This document shows positions 16,591 to 24,322 of a stretch of 64,000 bases of DNA, in pieces. The stretch is from JBBTSQ01 sp039795895. Lineage in GTDB: Bacteria > Patescibacteriota > Minisyncoccia > Phycocordibacterales > JBAYGS01. The stretch is taken from NCBI GenBank assembly GCA_039795895.1, contig JBDKKW010000001.1, positions 71,634 through 135,633 of the forward strand. Reading direction: 5' to 3'. A program made the position numbers and the translations under genes. The notes under the pieces are model-generated. The model was not told the origin of the DNA. It did not search any database and saw only the letters and a list, made by a program, of their open reading frames with translations. Within the stretch, counting starts at the first letter, position 1. The number at the start of each line of letters is the position of its first letter.

Positions 16591-17622
16591 ATGTCCCACG
16601 TTTCTCTCTACCGAAAATATCGTCCACAAATTTTCGACGAAGTCATTGGTCAAGAAGCTGTTGTGAAAGCACTTGAAGGTGCGCTTGCGAGCAAGGCAAT
16701 TTCTCACGCCTATCTTTTTTGTGGATCTCGAGGTACGGGCAAGACTTCGATTGCGCGTATCTTTGCTCGAGCACTTGGCACCACTACCAATGATTTGGTA
16801 GAAATCGACGCTGCTTCAAATCGTGGTATCGACGACATTCGAGAACTTCGCGAAGCGGTCCACACCCTTCCGTTTGAGTCACCGTATAAGATTTATATTA
16901 TCGATGAGGTGCATATGCTCACCAAAGAGGCGTTCAATGCACTCTTGAAGACTCTCGAGGAACCTCCGAAGCACGCTATCTTTATCTTGGCGACGACTGA
17001 GTATGACAAACTACCTGAGACTGTGGTGTCGCGTTGCCAGCTTTTCACTTTTAAAAAGCCTTCTCGAGAAACCCTCAAAGAGATGGTGCTTTCGGTTGCT
17101 AAAAAAGAGGGAAGAGACATTGACCCAGCGGGGGCGGATTTGATTGCACTCTTGGGAGACGGATCGTTCCGCGACACGCACGGTATTTTGGAAAAAGTAT
17201 TGAGTGGAGAGAAAGGTAAAAAGATTTCACTCGAGATTGTAGAGTTGGCAACTGGTGCTCCGCGACACACACTCGTGATGGATTTTTGTGCTTCGCTGGT
17301 AAAAAAAGATGCTCCGGCAGGCTTGGCGTTGATTCATAAAGCATCCGAGCAAGGCGTGGATATGAAAGTGTTTTTGTCTTTGGTACTTGAAAAACTACGT
17401 TTTGCGCTACTCCTCCTCCACGCTCCCGATATGGAAAAATATATCAAAGGCTGTGTGTCGGCTGATGAATTTACCGCCCTCCAATCTCTCGGTAAAAATC
17501 CCGGCCTCACCCCAGCTATTTTGACTCATCTTCTTTCCGTCTACGACGCTCTTGCGAGCGCGCATATTCCGACGCTACCCCTAGAATTAGCAACTATCAG
17601 TATTTCGGGAGCGGGGAAGTAA
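16591..17622 (+). CDS. dnaX: DNA polymerase III clamp-loader subunit (short DnaX, gamma-like)
   Basis: AAA+ ATPase that loads the sliding clamp. Start at 16591 (MSHVSLYRKYRP), the usual N-terminus. Walker A GSRGTGKT (residues 45-52), Walker B IIDEVHML, and the sensor region ATTEYDKLPETVVSRCQ with an intact SRC motif. Two oddities: the four-Cys zinc module normally inserted after Walker A is absent (ARALGTTTNDLVEIDAAS runs straight through at ~60-76), and the protein stops at 343 residues, so there is no tau-type C-terminus. Its partner holB is at 59543. Confidence 0.93.
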   Translation: MSHVSLYRKYRPQIFDEVIGQEAVVKALEGALASKAISHAYLFCGSRGTGKTSIARIFARALGTTTNDLVEIDAASNRGIDDIRELREAVHTLPFESPYKIYIIDEVHMLTKEAFNALLKTLEEPPKHAIFILATTEYDKLPETVVSRCQLFTFKKPSRETLKEMVLSVAKKEGRDIDPAGADLIALLGDGSFRDTHGILEKVLSGEKGKKISLEIVELATGAPRHTLVMDFCASLVKKDAPAGLALIHKASEQGVDMKVFLSLVLEKLRFALLLLHAPDMEKYIKGCVSADEFTALQSLGKNPGLTPAILTHLLSVYDALASAHIPTLPLELATISISGAGK

Positions 17623-17627
17623 TTATT

Positions 17628-17701
17628 TGGCTGCCGGACTTGGAATCGAACCAAAATTAGAAGCTTCAAAGGCTCCTGTCCTACCATTAGACGATCCGGC
17701 A
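17628..17701 (-). tRNA. tRNA-Gln (anticodon TTG)
   Basis: On the minus strand the acceptor TGCCGGA pairs with TCCGGCA. D-arm GTCT...GGAC, anticodon stem GGAGC/GCTTC with loop CTTTGAA (anticodon TTG), T-arm with TTCGATT, discriminator G and an encoded CCA. All four arms fold. It lies just after dnaX on the opposite strand. Confidence 0.95.
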
Positions 17702-17810
17702 ATATATTAAACTTTTAACTTAACTTACTCACCTTATCTATCCAATCACGCTCGGGGGCGGTACTTGCTGTTTACAAATCAATCGGATTACCTCTTGAGT
17801 AAACAGGTTG

Positions 17811-17835
17811 CCTACCATTAGACGATCCGGCAATA
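17811..17835 (-). repeat. Duplicated 5' fragment of tRNA-Gln
   Basis: 25 bp identical to 17680-17704, i.e. the acceptor 5' strand and D-arm of the tRNA plus three upstream bases. No T-arm follows; instead, read in the tRNA direction, comes a hairpin CTGTTTAC (17798-17805) / GTAAACAG (17768-17775). It is a truncated tRNA copy, not a functional tRNA. Confidence 0.85.
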
Positions 17836-17907
17836 CAGCCTTTTATAACATAAAACTGATCAAAAACAAAGCAGGTATACTTTCGAAATGGCTCGGTGTG
17901 TGATTTA

Positions 17908-18177
17908 ATGAATAAGAACTATTCTATGATCAAAAAGGGTCTTGTCGACGGGACGGTGCATACAATGCCAAAAGATTTGCGAAAGGCGATTGTTTTGGTG
18001 CCTCTGGCACAAACAACCTGGGAACAGACTACTCCGCTCGCGCGCAACGAGTGGATTTGTTGGGTGACGTCTGGTAAAAAAACGGAGACGAGAAATATTC
18101 GCATAGAAAAAGCAATTTCAAAGCTCGCGAGTGGGATGCGTCGGCCGTGTTGCTGGGAGGGATGTCCGCATCGCTAA
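17908..18177 (+). CDS. YdeI/OmpD-associated-like small protein
   Basis: 89 residues from ATG 17908 (17926 is an alternative). The core PLARNEWICWV...KKTETRNIRIEKA..LASGMRRPCCW matches the C-terminal helical motif of the YdeI/OmpD-associated family, a version widespread in CPR genomes ending in CPHR. The molecular role is not known. A TATACT -10 lies about 30 bp upstream (17874-17879); no Shine-Dalgarno. Confidence 0.7.
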   Translation: MNKNYSMIKKGLVDGTVHTMPKDLRKAIVLVPLAQTTWEQTTPLARNEWICWVTSGKKTETRNIRIEKAISKLASGMRRPCCWEGCPHR

Positions 18178-18269
18178 AGCTCACGTAGAACAAAAGACTC
18201 GGGGTAACGTCGATCTTGAGGCGGTTAGGTTTGTTCACAATTATTTAAGGGCAGGTTATCATATATGTT

Positions 18270-19316
18270 ATGAAATTTAATCCTGATGCATTGGCTAGAC
18301 AAGAAAGTGGAAGTAGAGAGATGATCAATCTGTTTCCTATGGCTCGTGAACTTTTTGCCTTTGCGCAAGAGGAGTTGTCTGAAATGAGTTTTAGTATTTA
18401 TACCGATCCTCAATATCGAAAGGATACTAATAAGATTGTTGAATTGCCGGATAAGTTTGCGCCACTGGTGGCTGAGTATCCAGGGAAATATTATGTGGTG
18501 GGCTATGAAAATCGTTTGGATAAATATTATGCACAAGGAACTCGGAAGCGTTATGTAAGACTATCTTCGTCTCCGTATCAGTATGATTCAGATGAAATGC
18601 TTCGAGAAATTACACTTGAGGAATACGCACCATCAGAAGGTAAAGGTAATGCACTCTTTGTTACGGTGTCGAACTCGGTGAATGAAAAAAGTGTACTCAA
18701 TTTAAATACCGCACGGGGTCAAGATGTTGATCAGCCACATGGTTCCGCACGAGTGACGTACGAGGTGGATTCACAGGGTAATAAAAAACCGAAGGAGTCT
18801 CGTTTTTCAAGATTGGATGAGGGGTTGCTTTCTTGGCATAATGAGCAAAAGCCTATCCGGTGGGTTAGGAATCTGGATATCGAACGAGGAATAGGAAAGA
18901 GCTCACAGATTACATATGAAGATATGTATTTGATCGGGAGAGATGCGCATGGACTTACAGAGGAGCAAACGAAGGTTCGTACGCATATTACCGAGTCGGA
19001 TGAGGGTGAGGTGTCGATGTTGATCGAGATTGGTTTGGGAGCTTTGAATTCGGCTAAGACGCTATTTGAAAGTGAAGATAAGGCGGTTAAGGTGGTGGAA
19101 CATTCACCAGAGGGGATGCGCGCTCTCAAGAATCAAATGGAAATTTTACAACAAGATCCGAATTATGCATTTTTATTTGAAAAACATGTGGATCAGGAAC
19201 AGGTAATGGCGCTGATGCGAGCGCGAATCAAGATGCTTGAAGATGATTGGAATAAAAAGCAGTCGGTTATGGGCGCCAGTCAGATTGCGGATGCTGAAGA
19301 TGCTTTGTTGGAGTGA
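18270..19316 (+). CDS. Unknown cytoplasmic protein
   Basis: 348 residues, charged, with no signal peptide or membrane helix. Mixed alpha/beta N-terminal half (KYYVVGYENR, KRYVRLSS) and a mostly helical, Glu-rich C-terminal part (residues ~255-345). No family recognised. Short 5' spacing and no Shine-Dalgarno, as in the core gene set. Confidence 0.75.
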   Translation: MKFNPDALARQESGSREMINLFPMARELFAFAQEELSEMSFSIYTDPQYRKDTNKIVELPDKFAPLVAEYPGKYYVVGYENRLDKYYAQGTRKRYVRLSSSPYQYDSDEMLREITLEEYAPSEGKGNALFVTVSNSVNEKSVLNLNTARGQDVDQPHGSARVTYEVDSQGNKKPKESRFSRLDEGLLSWHNEQKPIRWVRNLDIERGIGKSSQITYEDMYLIGRDAHGLTEEQTKVRTHITESDEGEVSMLIEIGLGALNSAKTLFESEDKAVKVVEHSPEGMRALKNQMEILQQDPNYAFLFEKHVDQEQVMALMRARIKMLEDDWNKKQSVMGASQIADAEDALLE

Positions 19317-19400
19317 TTTTTGTAGTATACCTCATTTTTTGAACTTTTTATTATTTTGTTATTACCTTTAGTTTGGGATATTTTCTGCTACACTATTTGT

Positions 19401-19961
19401 ATGACAGAAAAAATCCTCTTTGATGAACAAGGGCTAACACACGGAACACCATATGTAAAAGGTCAGTGGGAAAAGATTGCTACGCATACCGAAAAAGAGA
19501 TAAAGGGGTTTTTCGGACCGTATCGATTTTTGAGCAACTTTGGAAAAGCGGTGGTCTTTCTTGATGGAGATGAATACGCGACTGTTGAAAACGCGTATCA
19601 GGCAGCGAAGTACAAAAAAGAATCTCGAGACTTTTTGAAAACTTGTCCTGCAAAGCAAGCCATTATCTTTACTCGAGCACACCCAATGGACGCTTACTCG
19701 CAAGAGGAGTGGGATGGTGTGAAGCTTGGGATTATGCGAGGACTTTTAGAACAAAAATTTGATGCGACTCTAAATCCAGAAAATCACGCAAAACTATTGG
19801 GAACCGGTGACGAATATCTAGAGGAGACCAACTACTGGGGTGATAAGTATTGGGGAGTGAGTAAGAGCGATGCAGGCGAAGAGGGTGTGGGTGAGAATAA
19901 TTTGGGTAAATCGCTGATGGCGATTCGAGATGGTTTTGTAAAGAAGTCCGAAGGGGTATAA
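19401..19961 (+). CDS. NADAR (YbiA-like) N-glycosidase domain protein
   Basis: 186 residues from ATG 19401 (MTEKILFDEQ); the longer frame upstream is A/T-rich and unlikely. Family motifs in order: FFGPYRFLSNF, TVENAYQAAKY, NYWGDKYWGVS and GENNLGKSLMAIR. NADAR proteins hydrolyse N-glycosidic bonds in ADP-ribose-modified guanine or in riboflavin intermediates. It is followed 9 bp later by a Nudix hydrolase, a sensible partner because Nudix enzymes act on ADP-ribose. The substrate here is inference. Confidence 0.88.
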   Translation: MTEKILFDEQGLTHGTPYVKGQWEKIATHTEKEIKGFFGPYRFLSNFGKAVVFLDGDEYATVENAYQAAKYKKESRDFLKTCPAKQAIIFTRAHPMDAYSQEEWDGVKLGIMRGLLEQKFDATLNPENHAKLLGTGDEYLEETNYWGDKYWGVSKSDAGEEGVGENNLGKSLMAIRDGFVKKSEGV

Positions 19962-19970
19962 TCGCAAGAT

Positions 19971-20405
19971 ATGATTTCCAAGACTCCGCTTACAGGATTT
20001 AAGAAAAAGTTTGATGTGGTCAGCGCTTTTGTGGAGCACGAGGAAAAGATTTTGCTTTTGCATCGCCAAGATCATAAGCCTCAGGGTGATATGTGGTGCG
20101 CCCCGGGAGGCAAGGTGGATGTGGGTGAAAGCTTACTCGGGGCTGTGGCCCGTGAGATAGCAGAGGAGGTTGGTGTATTTTTGGCACCAGAGCAGTATCA
20201 CTTTTTTGAAAGTTATTACGTACGATTTCCCGAGTTTGATTTTATGTATCATGTGTACCGGGTGGTTTTAGGAAGCGAACCAAAGCTTGCTCTAAATCTC
20301 TCGGAGCATAAAGATTTTCAGTGGGTAAGACCTATAGATGCTTTGAAGTTGAATTTAATTCAAGATGAGGATGCGTGTATCAAGTGGGCGTACGGGATTA
20401 AATAA
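19971..20405 (+). CDS. Nudix hydrolase
   Basis: 144 residues. Intact Nudix box GGKVDVGESLLGAVAREIAEEVGV (shown here in two parts: GGKVDVGESL and REIAEEVG). Probable hydrolysis of a nucleoside diphosphate-linked substrate. It lies 9 bp after the NADAR gene, so the pair is likely co-transcribed and may share ADP-ribose-type substrates. Confidence 0.9.
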   Translation: MISKTPLTGFKKKFDVVSAFVEHEEKILLLHRQDHKPQGDMWCAPGGKVDVGESLLGAVAREIAEEVGVFLAPEQYHFFESYYVRFPEFDFMYHVYRVVLGSEPKLALNLSEHKDFQWVRPIDALKLNLIQDEDACIKWAYGIK

Positions 20406-20489
20406 AAAGACGATTTAGAAATACTTGTACGTATCTATTTGTACCATTCACCTGTACAATTACCTTATTACTCATTAACTCAACGGACT

Positions 20490-20549
20490 ATGGCGAAAGG
20501 AAACAACGCACATCGAAAGGAGACAAAAAAGCCAAAGAAGGTGAAGTAG
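20490..20549 (+). CDS. Tiny basic peptide (19 residues)
   Basis: ATG at 20490 encodes MAKGNNAHRKETKKPKKVK, followed by a stop. Lys-rich and unstructured; it resembles short basic peptides seen in many bacteria, but I cannot assign a function. Too short to be certain. Confidence 0.4.
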   Translation: MAKGNNAHRKETKKPKKVK

Positions 20550-20616
20550 TCTGAAAAAATGGGTGGAAAAGAATTTTGAAATAATCTAACTAGGGCCTCA
20601 TACGTCCACAAATACT

Positions 20617-20727
20617 ATGGCAAAGAGAATGGCACACGACATCAAGAATAAAACGTCGCGATCAAAGAAGACTGCAAAACGACGGGCAATCAGTAAGGCT
20701 CGAAAGGAGGCGCATAAGAAGAAGTAG
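20617..20727 (+). CDS. Tiny basic protein (36 residues)
   Basis: ATG at 20617, Lys/Arg-rich throughout (MAKRMAHDIKNKTSRSKKTA...). The charge suggests RNA or DNA binding, perhaps ribosome-associated. It is preceded by another basic peptide gene at 20490 and followed by the terminator at 20786. Function unknown. Confidence 0.45.
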   Translation: MAKRMAHDIKNKTSRSKKTAKRRAISKARKEAHKKK

Positions 20728-20785
20728 GGAATAGTAGAATAATAAAATAAGCGAATAGCAAAGTGGAGCGGAGCGGGAAGAGGAG

Positions 20786-20820
20786 AAAAGCGGGGCGAGC
20801 GAAGCTCGCCCCGCTTTTCG
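20786..20820 (+). terminator. Intrinsic terminator
   Basis: AAAAGCGGGGCGAGC, short GAA loop, GCTCGCCCCGCTTTT. A strong stem that closes the tiny-ORF region. Confidence 0.85.
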
Positions 20821-20862
20821 ACGTATCTGTCGTGTTGTGGTTTTCTATACTTCAGTATTACT

Positions 20863-21954
20863 ATGTTTGCCTCGCTACACAATTTCTTTGCTCGATTTGA
20901 GCGTCCGATTTCTTCTTTTTCACTCGTGGGAGGATTCGTTTTTGATGCATTAACCCTCAAGCGCGTTGATACACTTTGGGAAAATGTGTGGGTGGTCGTA
21001 CATTTGTTGATTGTGGCGACTTGTATCCTGCTCATCAATCGTATGGATACTACCGGAGACAGTGAGCATGATTTGTCGAAAAGTTTGTTTTGGATGGTCA
21101 ACGTTCTCCAATTCTTTTTCGGAGGTCTTCTTTCTACCTACCTCGTCTTTTATTTCAGAAGCTCAGCGCTCTCGGTCAGTTGGCCATTTATTCTTATTCT
21201 CACATTGGCATTTATCGCCAATGAACGATTCAAGCGTCATTATGTACGAGTCGGATTTCAAGTGAGTCTTTTCTTTTTGTCGCTCTTTTCGTACACCATC
21301 ATCGAGACACCAGTAGTGCTTCATGAAATGGGGGCGCAGATATTTATCGTCTCTGGGGCAGTCGCGCTCAGTATTATGTTTGTCTTCTTATATTTGTTGC
21401 GTCTCACTAGTCTGCGAAAATTTAGCCAGAGTAGTAGTGTTGTGTTCGGAGGAATTTTGGGTACGTTTCTTGTGGTTAATCTTTTGTATTTCACCAATTT
21501 GATTCCACCGGTACCGCTTGCACTCAAAGATGCGGGTATCTATCACTCAATTGTGCGAGATGATTATGGTAATTATCTCGTCACCGCTGAAGATAGTGAT
21601 CCCTGGACGGATGCGTTTACCTTGTACGATGTCGTGCACCAAGGGCCGAGCAACCCGATTTATGCCTACAGTGCTGTCTTTTCTCCGACCGCCTTCAATT
21701 TCACAGTGATCCATGATTGGCAACAGTATGACGAAGCGACCCATACGTGGATCTCACGTTCACAGGCTGAACTGCCAGTGATCGGTGGGCGTGATGGTGG
21801 GTATCGTACCTACTCACACCAGATGGATGTTGCGGAAGGGAAGTGGCGAGTCAATGTGGAGACACATACCGGCGCCGTCATCGGACGATTATATTTTATG
21901 GTAGTGAAGACACCAGCAGAGCCGACGGTTCACACGGAGATTAAGAGTAAGTAA
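20863..21954 (+). CDS. Multi-pass membrane protein with DUF2914-like C-terminus
   Basis: 363 residues. About seven hydrophobic segments in the first ~220 residues, then an extracytoplasmic soluble domain ending in GKWRVNVETHTGAVIGRLYF, the conserved end of DUF2914. The function of the family is unknown. It is monocistronic, bounded by terminators at 20786 and 21963. Confidence 0.8.
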   Translation: MFASLHNFFARFERPISSFSLVGGFVFDALTLKRVDTLWENVWVVVHLLIVATCILLINRMDTTGDSEHDLSKSLFWMVNVLQFFFGGLLSTYLVFYFRSSALSVSWPFILILTLAFIANERFKRHYVRVGFQVSLFFLSLFSYTIIETPVVLHEMGAQIFIVSGAVALSIMFVFLYLLRLTSLRKFSQSSSVVFGGILGTFLVVNLLYFTNLIPPVPLALKDAGIYHSIVRDDYGNYLVTAEDSDPWTDAFTLYDVVHQGPSNPIYAYSAVFSPTAFNFTVIHDWQQYDEATHTWISRSQAELPVIGGRDGGYRTYSHQMDVAEGKWRVNVETHTGAVIGRLYFMVVKTPAEPTVHTEIKSK

Positions 21955-21962
21955 AAATGAAA

Positions 21963-22002
21963 AAAGCCCCCGATTTTGCTCTCGCAAAATCGGGGGCTTT
22001 TT
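21963..22002. terminator. Bidirectional intrinsic terminator
   Basis: AAAGCCCCCGATTTTGC / GCAAAATCGGGGGCTTT with an A-rich 5' side and T-run on the 3' side, between the DUF2914 gene (+) and the S4 gene (-). Confidence 0.9.
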
Positions 22003-22257
22003 CTACACTCGGGGTTTCGGAGGAAGATGTTTGTTTAGTCTAAATCGAACTTGCACCACATCGGTCGCAATCACTTTGTCTCCAAGCACGGCTTTTTTAC
22101 CGTTGATAAAGACCGCACCCTTTTCGATAAGGGTGTCGGCTTCTCGACGACCAGTCGCCTCTTTTTTAAAGGCGAGATATTTGTTGATGCGCATGGGGAA
22201 GACGGCAGGGGAGACTGCGGGATGTTTGGCGTCAGTTGTGTATTTGGGCTGTTGCAT
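22003..22257 (-). CDS. S4-domain RNA-binding protein
   Basis: 84 residues from ATG 22257. The start is fixed by the promoter at 22274-22302, which leaves no room for the longer frame. The S4 fold spans MRINKYLAFKKEATGRREAD ... GAVFINGKKAVLGDKV, as at the N-terminus of RsuA/RluB-type pseudouridine synthases, but no catalytic domain follows. It may be a stand-alone RNA-binding protein (Hsp15-like). Confidence 0.8.
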   Translation of the reverse strand: MQQPKYTTDAKHPAVSPAVFPMRINKYLAFKKEATGRREADTLIEKGAVFINGKKAVLGDKVIATDVVQVRFRLNKHLPPKPRV

Positions 22258-22273
22258 AGAAGTTGGTGTGTTG

Positions 22274-22302
22274 ATATTACATTTATTTCTATATTCTGTC
22301 AA
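22274..22302 (-). promoter_or_regulatory. Promoter of the S4-domain gene
   Basis: On the minus strand: TTGACA, 17-bp spacer, TAATAT; transcript start about 10 nt before the ATG. Confidence 0.7.
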
Positions 22303-22472
22303 TCACTGAGTTTCTCGAGGGAGATATTTGACTATATTGCAATTATATATTCCAGTATTTATCCCCTATTGACCAATTATTAATAAGTGTATAAGATACA
22401 CTTTAGATAGTATTCAGAAGTAGTTCTTTGAAAGTTGTATATACTATCCCAACCAAAGAAAGGAAAACTAGT

Positions 22473-23336
22473 ATGTTATTCACGTTGTTTCGTAATGCCG
22501 GTGCTACGGGTCATGTCTTCTTCCTTGCTGGCGGAAAAACCGAAAGCAAAGGAGTCGCATTCAGTGGTCTTGTCTGGCCTTGGACGACGGTAGCCGTGGT
22601 GCCTGGGACAGCTCAGGTCATCGACTTCTCTGTCGAAGCGCGGACCCAAGACAAACAAACCGTCACTGTGACGGGTAATCTCAAGCTCGTGCTCGTGCCG
22701 GAGACGGCCGTGTCCAAGTTTGATTTTACGGTCCAAGCCAAGACTGGTGGTTACCTTGCTGCGTGGCAGCAAGCCCTTCGCACGATGGTGGTTGAGCATG
22801 TGCTCGCCCCGATTCATGGCAAGGCGCGTGAACTCACTGTTGAACAGGCGATCTCTGCTCACAAGGAGTTTGAAACCGCTGTGAAGTTGGTGGTGACCAG
22901 TGAGGCTAATCCGCTCGTGCGGATGGGTATCACTGTCGAATCCTGCTCGATTGCAAGAGTCGAAGCTGATGACGATGATGTGGCAAAAGCGATCGGTTCG
23001 CGCGAGCGTCAGATGATGCTCACTGAATCGGATGCCGCACTTCACAATCGGCAGATGAAGGCTGTCGAGAATCAACGGACTGTTCGGACGTTTGAGGCCG
23101 CGACGGTCTTGAAGCTCGAGGAGGAGCGTGCAAAGCTTCTTCTCAAGCAAGCCGAAAATAAGAAGACCGAAGCCACCATGGATGCTGATGCGACGAAGAT
23201 TCGCATGGCTCCGCTTGCTGATGTGGATCCGGGCAAACTGCTCGGTGCTGCTCTGCTCAAGATGGCTGAGACCGGTCGCATTGGGAACCTCTCTGTCGGA
23301 CCTGAGTTGCTTGCAGCTCTGAAAGAGAAAGTGTAG
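22473..23336 (+). CDS. SPFH/band-7-like protein
   Basis: 287 residues from ATG 22473, preceded by AAAGAAAGGA; an upstream in-frame ATG at 22428 has no such site. N-terminal beta-rich part with only a weakly hydrophobic stretch (no clear transmembrane anchor), a band-7-like middle, and a Glu/Lys/Ala-rich coiled-coil (residues ~185-245, RERQMMLTESDAALHNRQ onward). The C-terminal end resembles the SPFH gene at the left edge. The stop overlaps the start region of the NAD-kinase-like gene, so the two are translationally coupled. Confidence 0.7.
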   Translation: MLFTLFRNAGATGHVFFLAGGKTESKGVAFSGLVWPWTTVAVVPGTAQVIDFSVEARTQDKQTVTVTGNLKLVLVPETAVSKFDFTVQAKTGGYLAAWQQALRTMVVEHVLAPIHGKARELTVEQAISAHKEFETAVKLVVTSEANPLVRMGITVESCSIARVEADDDDVAKAIGSRERQMMLTESDAALHNRQMKAVENQRTVRTFEAATVLKLEEERAKLLLKQAENKKTEATMDADATKIRMAPLADVDPGKLLGAALLKMAETGRIGNLSVGPELLAALKEKV

Positions 23337-23341
23337 TGGCT

Positions 23342-24256
23342 ATGAACCGAGTTGTCATTGTTACTAAGCCTACGCCACTCGACGACTTAGTGCGTCAGCA
23401 TCAAACACTTGGTGCCGCGCGCTTCGTCCTCGAGTCGGCGGGACAGTCAATTACTGGCTATGAAAAAGAGGATCGCATTTACAAAGATGCACTTCTTGAA
23501 ATCCAACGGCAGATCCCAAACGATCTGACTGTGGCGACGGTGGCACGTGAAGATTTGCCGAACTTTTTGTTTCGGGACGACGACCTGATTGTGGTCTGCG
23601 GTCCGGATGGACTGTTTGTGAATCTCGCGAAATATGTCGATGATCAGCTGGTCCTGACGGTGAACCCCGACCCTTCTACGGTCGCTGGCATACTGATGCT
23701 CTTTCCACCGAGTGAGGTGGGGAGATTGATTGCCCAAATACAGGCAGGCAAACATCAGGTTGAACGGCTTCCACTCTTGAAGGCTACGGTTGATGATGAA
23801 AAGGCGGTGTGGGGAGTTAACGATGTGTTTATTGGGCGGAAAGATCATGTCTCCGCTCGATACGAACTATCTGTTGGTTCCCAGAAAGAACATCAATCAT
23901 CGAGTGGTATTATCGTTTCGACGGGAGTTGGTTCGACCGGTTGGTTGCGCTCTGTGGCGACAATGCTTGAAGGGTTGCTCAGTGAAAAGCAGTCTCACAA
24001 GCTCTCGTCGCTACCTGATGCGACTGATCTCGAGCTGGTGTATGTGGTGCGCGAACCTTTTCCCTCGCCAAACACCGGCACGAAAATGGTGACCGGCCGA
24101 GTGCTTCCTGGAAAGCCTCTCATTGCGTATTCGCAAATGCCTCGCGGAGGATTTATCTTCTCTGATGGCGTAATCGAAAAAGCGATCGAGTGGAACGCCG
24201 GAAGCAAAGTGGTCGTCACGGTGGGAGACCGGTATGTGCAACGGATTGTCGGTTAA
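23342..24256 (+). CDS. NAD-kinase-like protein with altered GGDGT motif
   Basis: 304 residues from ATG 23342 (a GTG at 23336 overlaps the previous stop). NAD-kinase fold features: VVCGPDGLF at ~85-92 in place of GGDGT, NDVFIGRKD in the position of the NE..I motif, and GIIVSTGVGSTGWLRS matching the (V)STPTGSTAY signature. The Asp of GxDG is kept but the second Gly is Pro, so catalysis is uncertain. It may phosphorylate NAD or a lipid/diacylglycerol-like substrate, or only bind NAD. Forms an operon with the SPFH gene. Confidence 0.7.
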   Translation: MNRVVIVTKPTPLDDLVRQHQTLGAARFVLESAGQSITGYEKEDRIYKDALLEIQRQIPNDLTVATVAREDLPNFLFRDDDLIVVCGPDGLFVNLAKYVDDQLVLTVNPDPSTVAGILMLFPPSEVGRLIAQIQAGKHQVERLPLLKATVDDEKAVWGVNDVFIGRKDHVSARYELSVGSQKEHQSSSGIIVSTGVGSTGWLRSVATMLEGLLSEKQSHKLSSLPDATDLELVYVVREPFPSPNTGTKMVTGRVLPGKPLIAYSQMPRGGFIFSDGVIEKAIEWNAGSKVVVTVGDRYVQRIVG

Positions 24257-24259
24257 ACG

Positions 24260-24291
24260 CAAGGTGGGGGCCACAAACCCTCACCTTTTTG
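24260..24291 (+). terminator. Intrinsic terminator
   Basis: AAGGTG-GGG / CCC-CACCTT stem with T-run; ends the SPFH/NAD-kinase-like unit. Confidence 0.8.
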
Positions 24292-24322
24292 TATCGTGGT
24301 ATACTTTTTGTAAGAACGCTGT

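Noticed and set aside
17811..17835. Attachment site of an integrated element
   Set aside because: The repeat copies the 5' end of the tRNA, only 107 bp separate the copies, and no integrase gene is near.
22476..23150. Minus-strand ORF of 224 codons inside the SPFH gene
   Set aside because: Shadow of the plus-strand SPFH gene, which has domain evidence and a ribosome-binding site.
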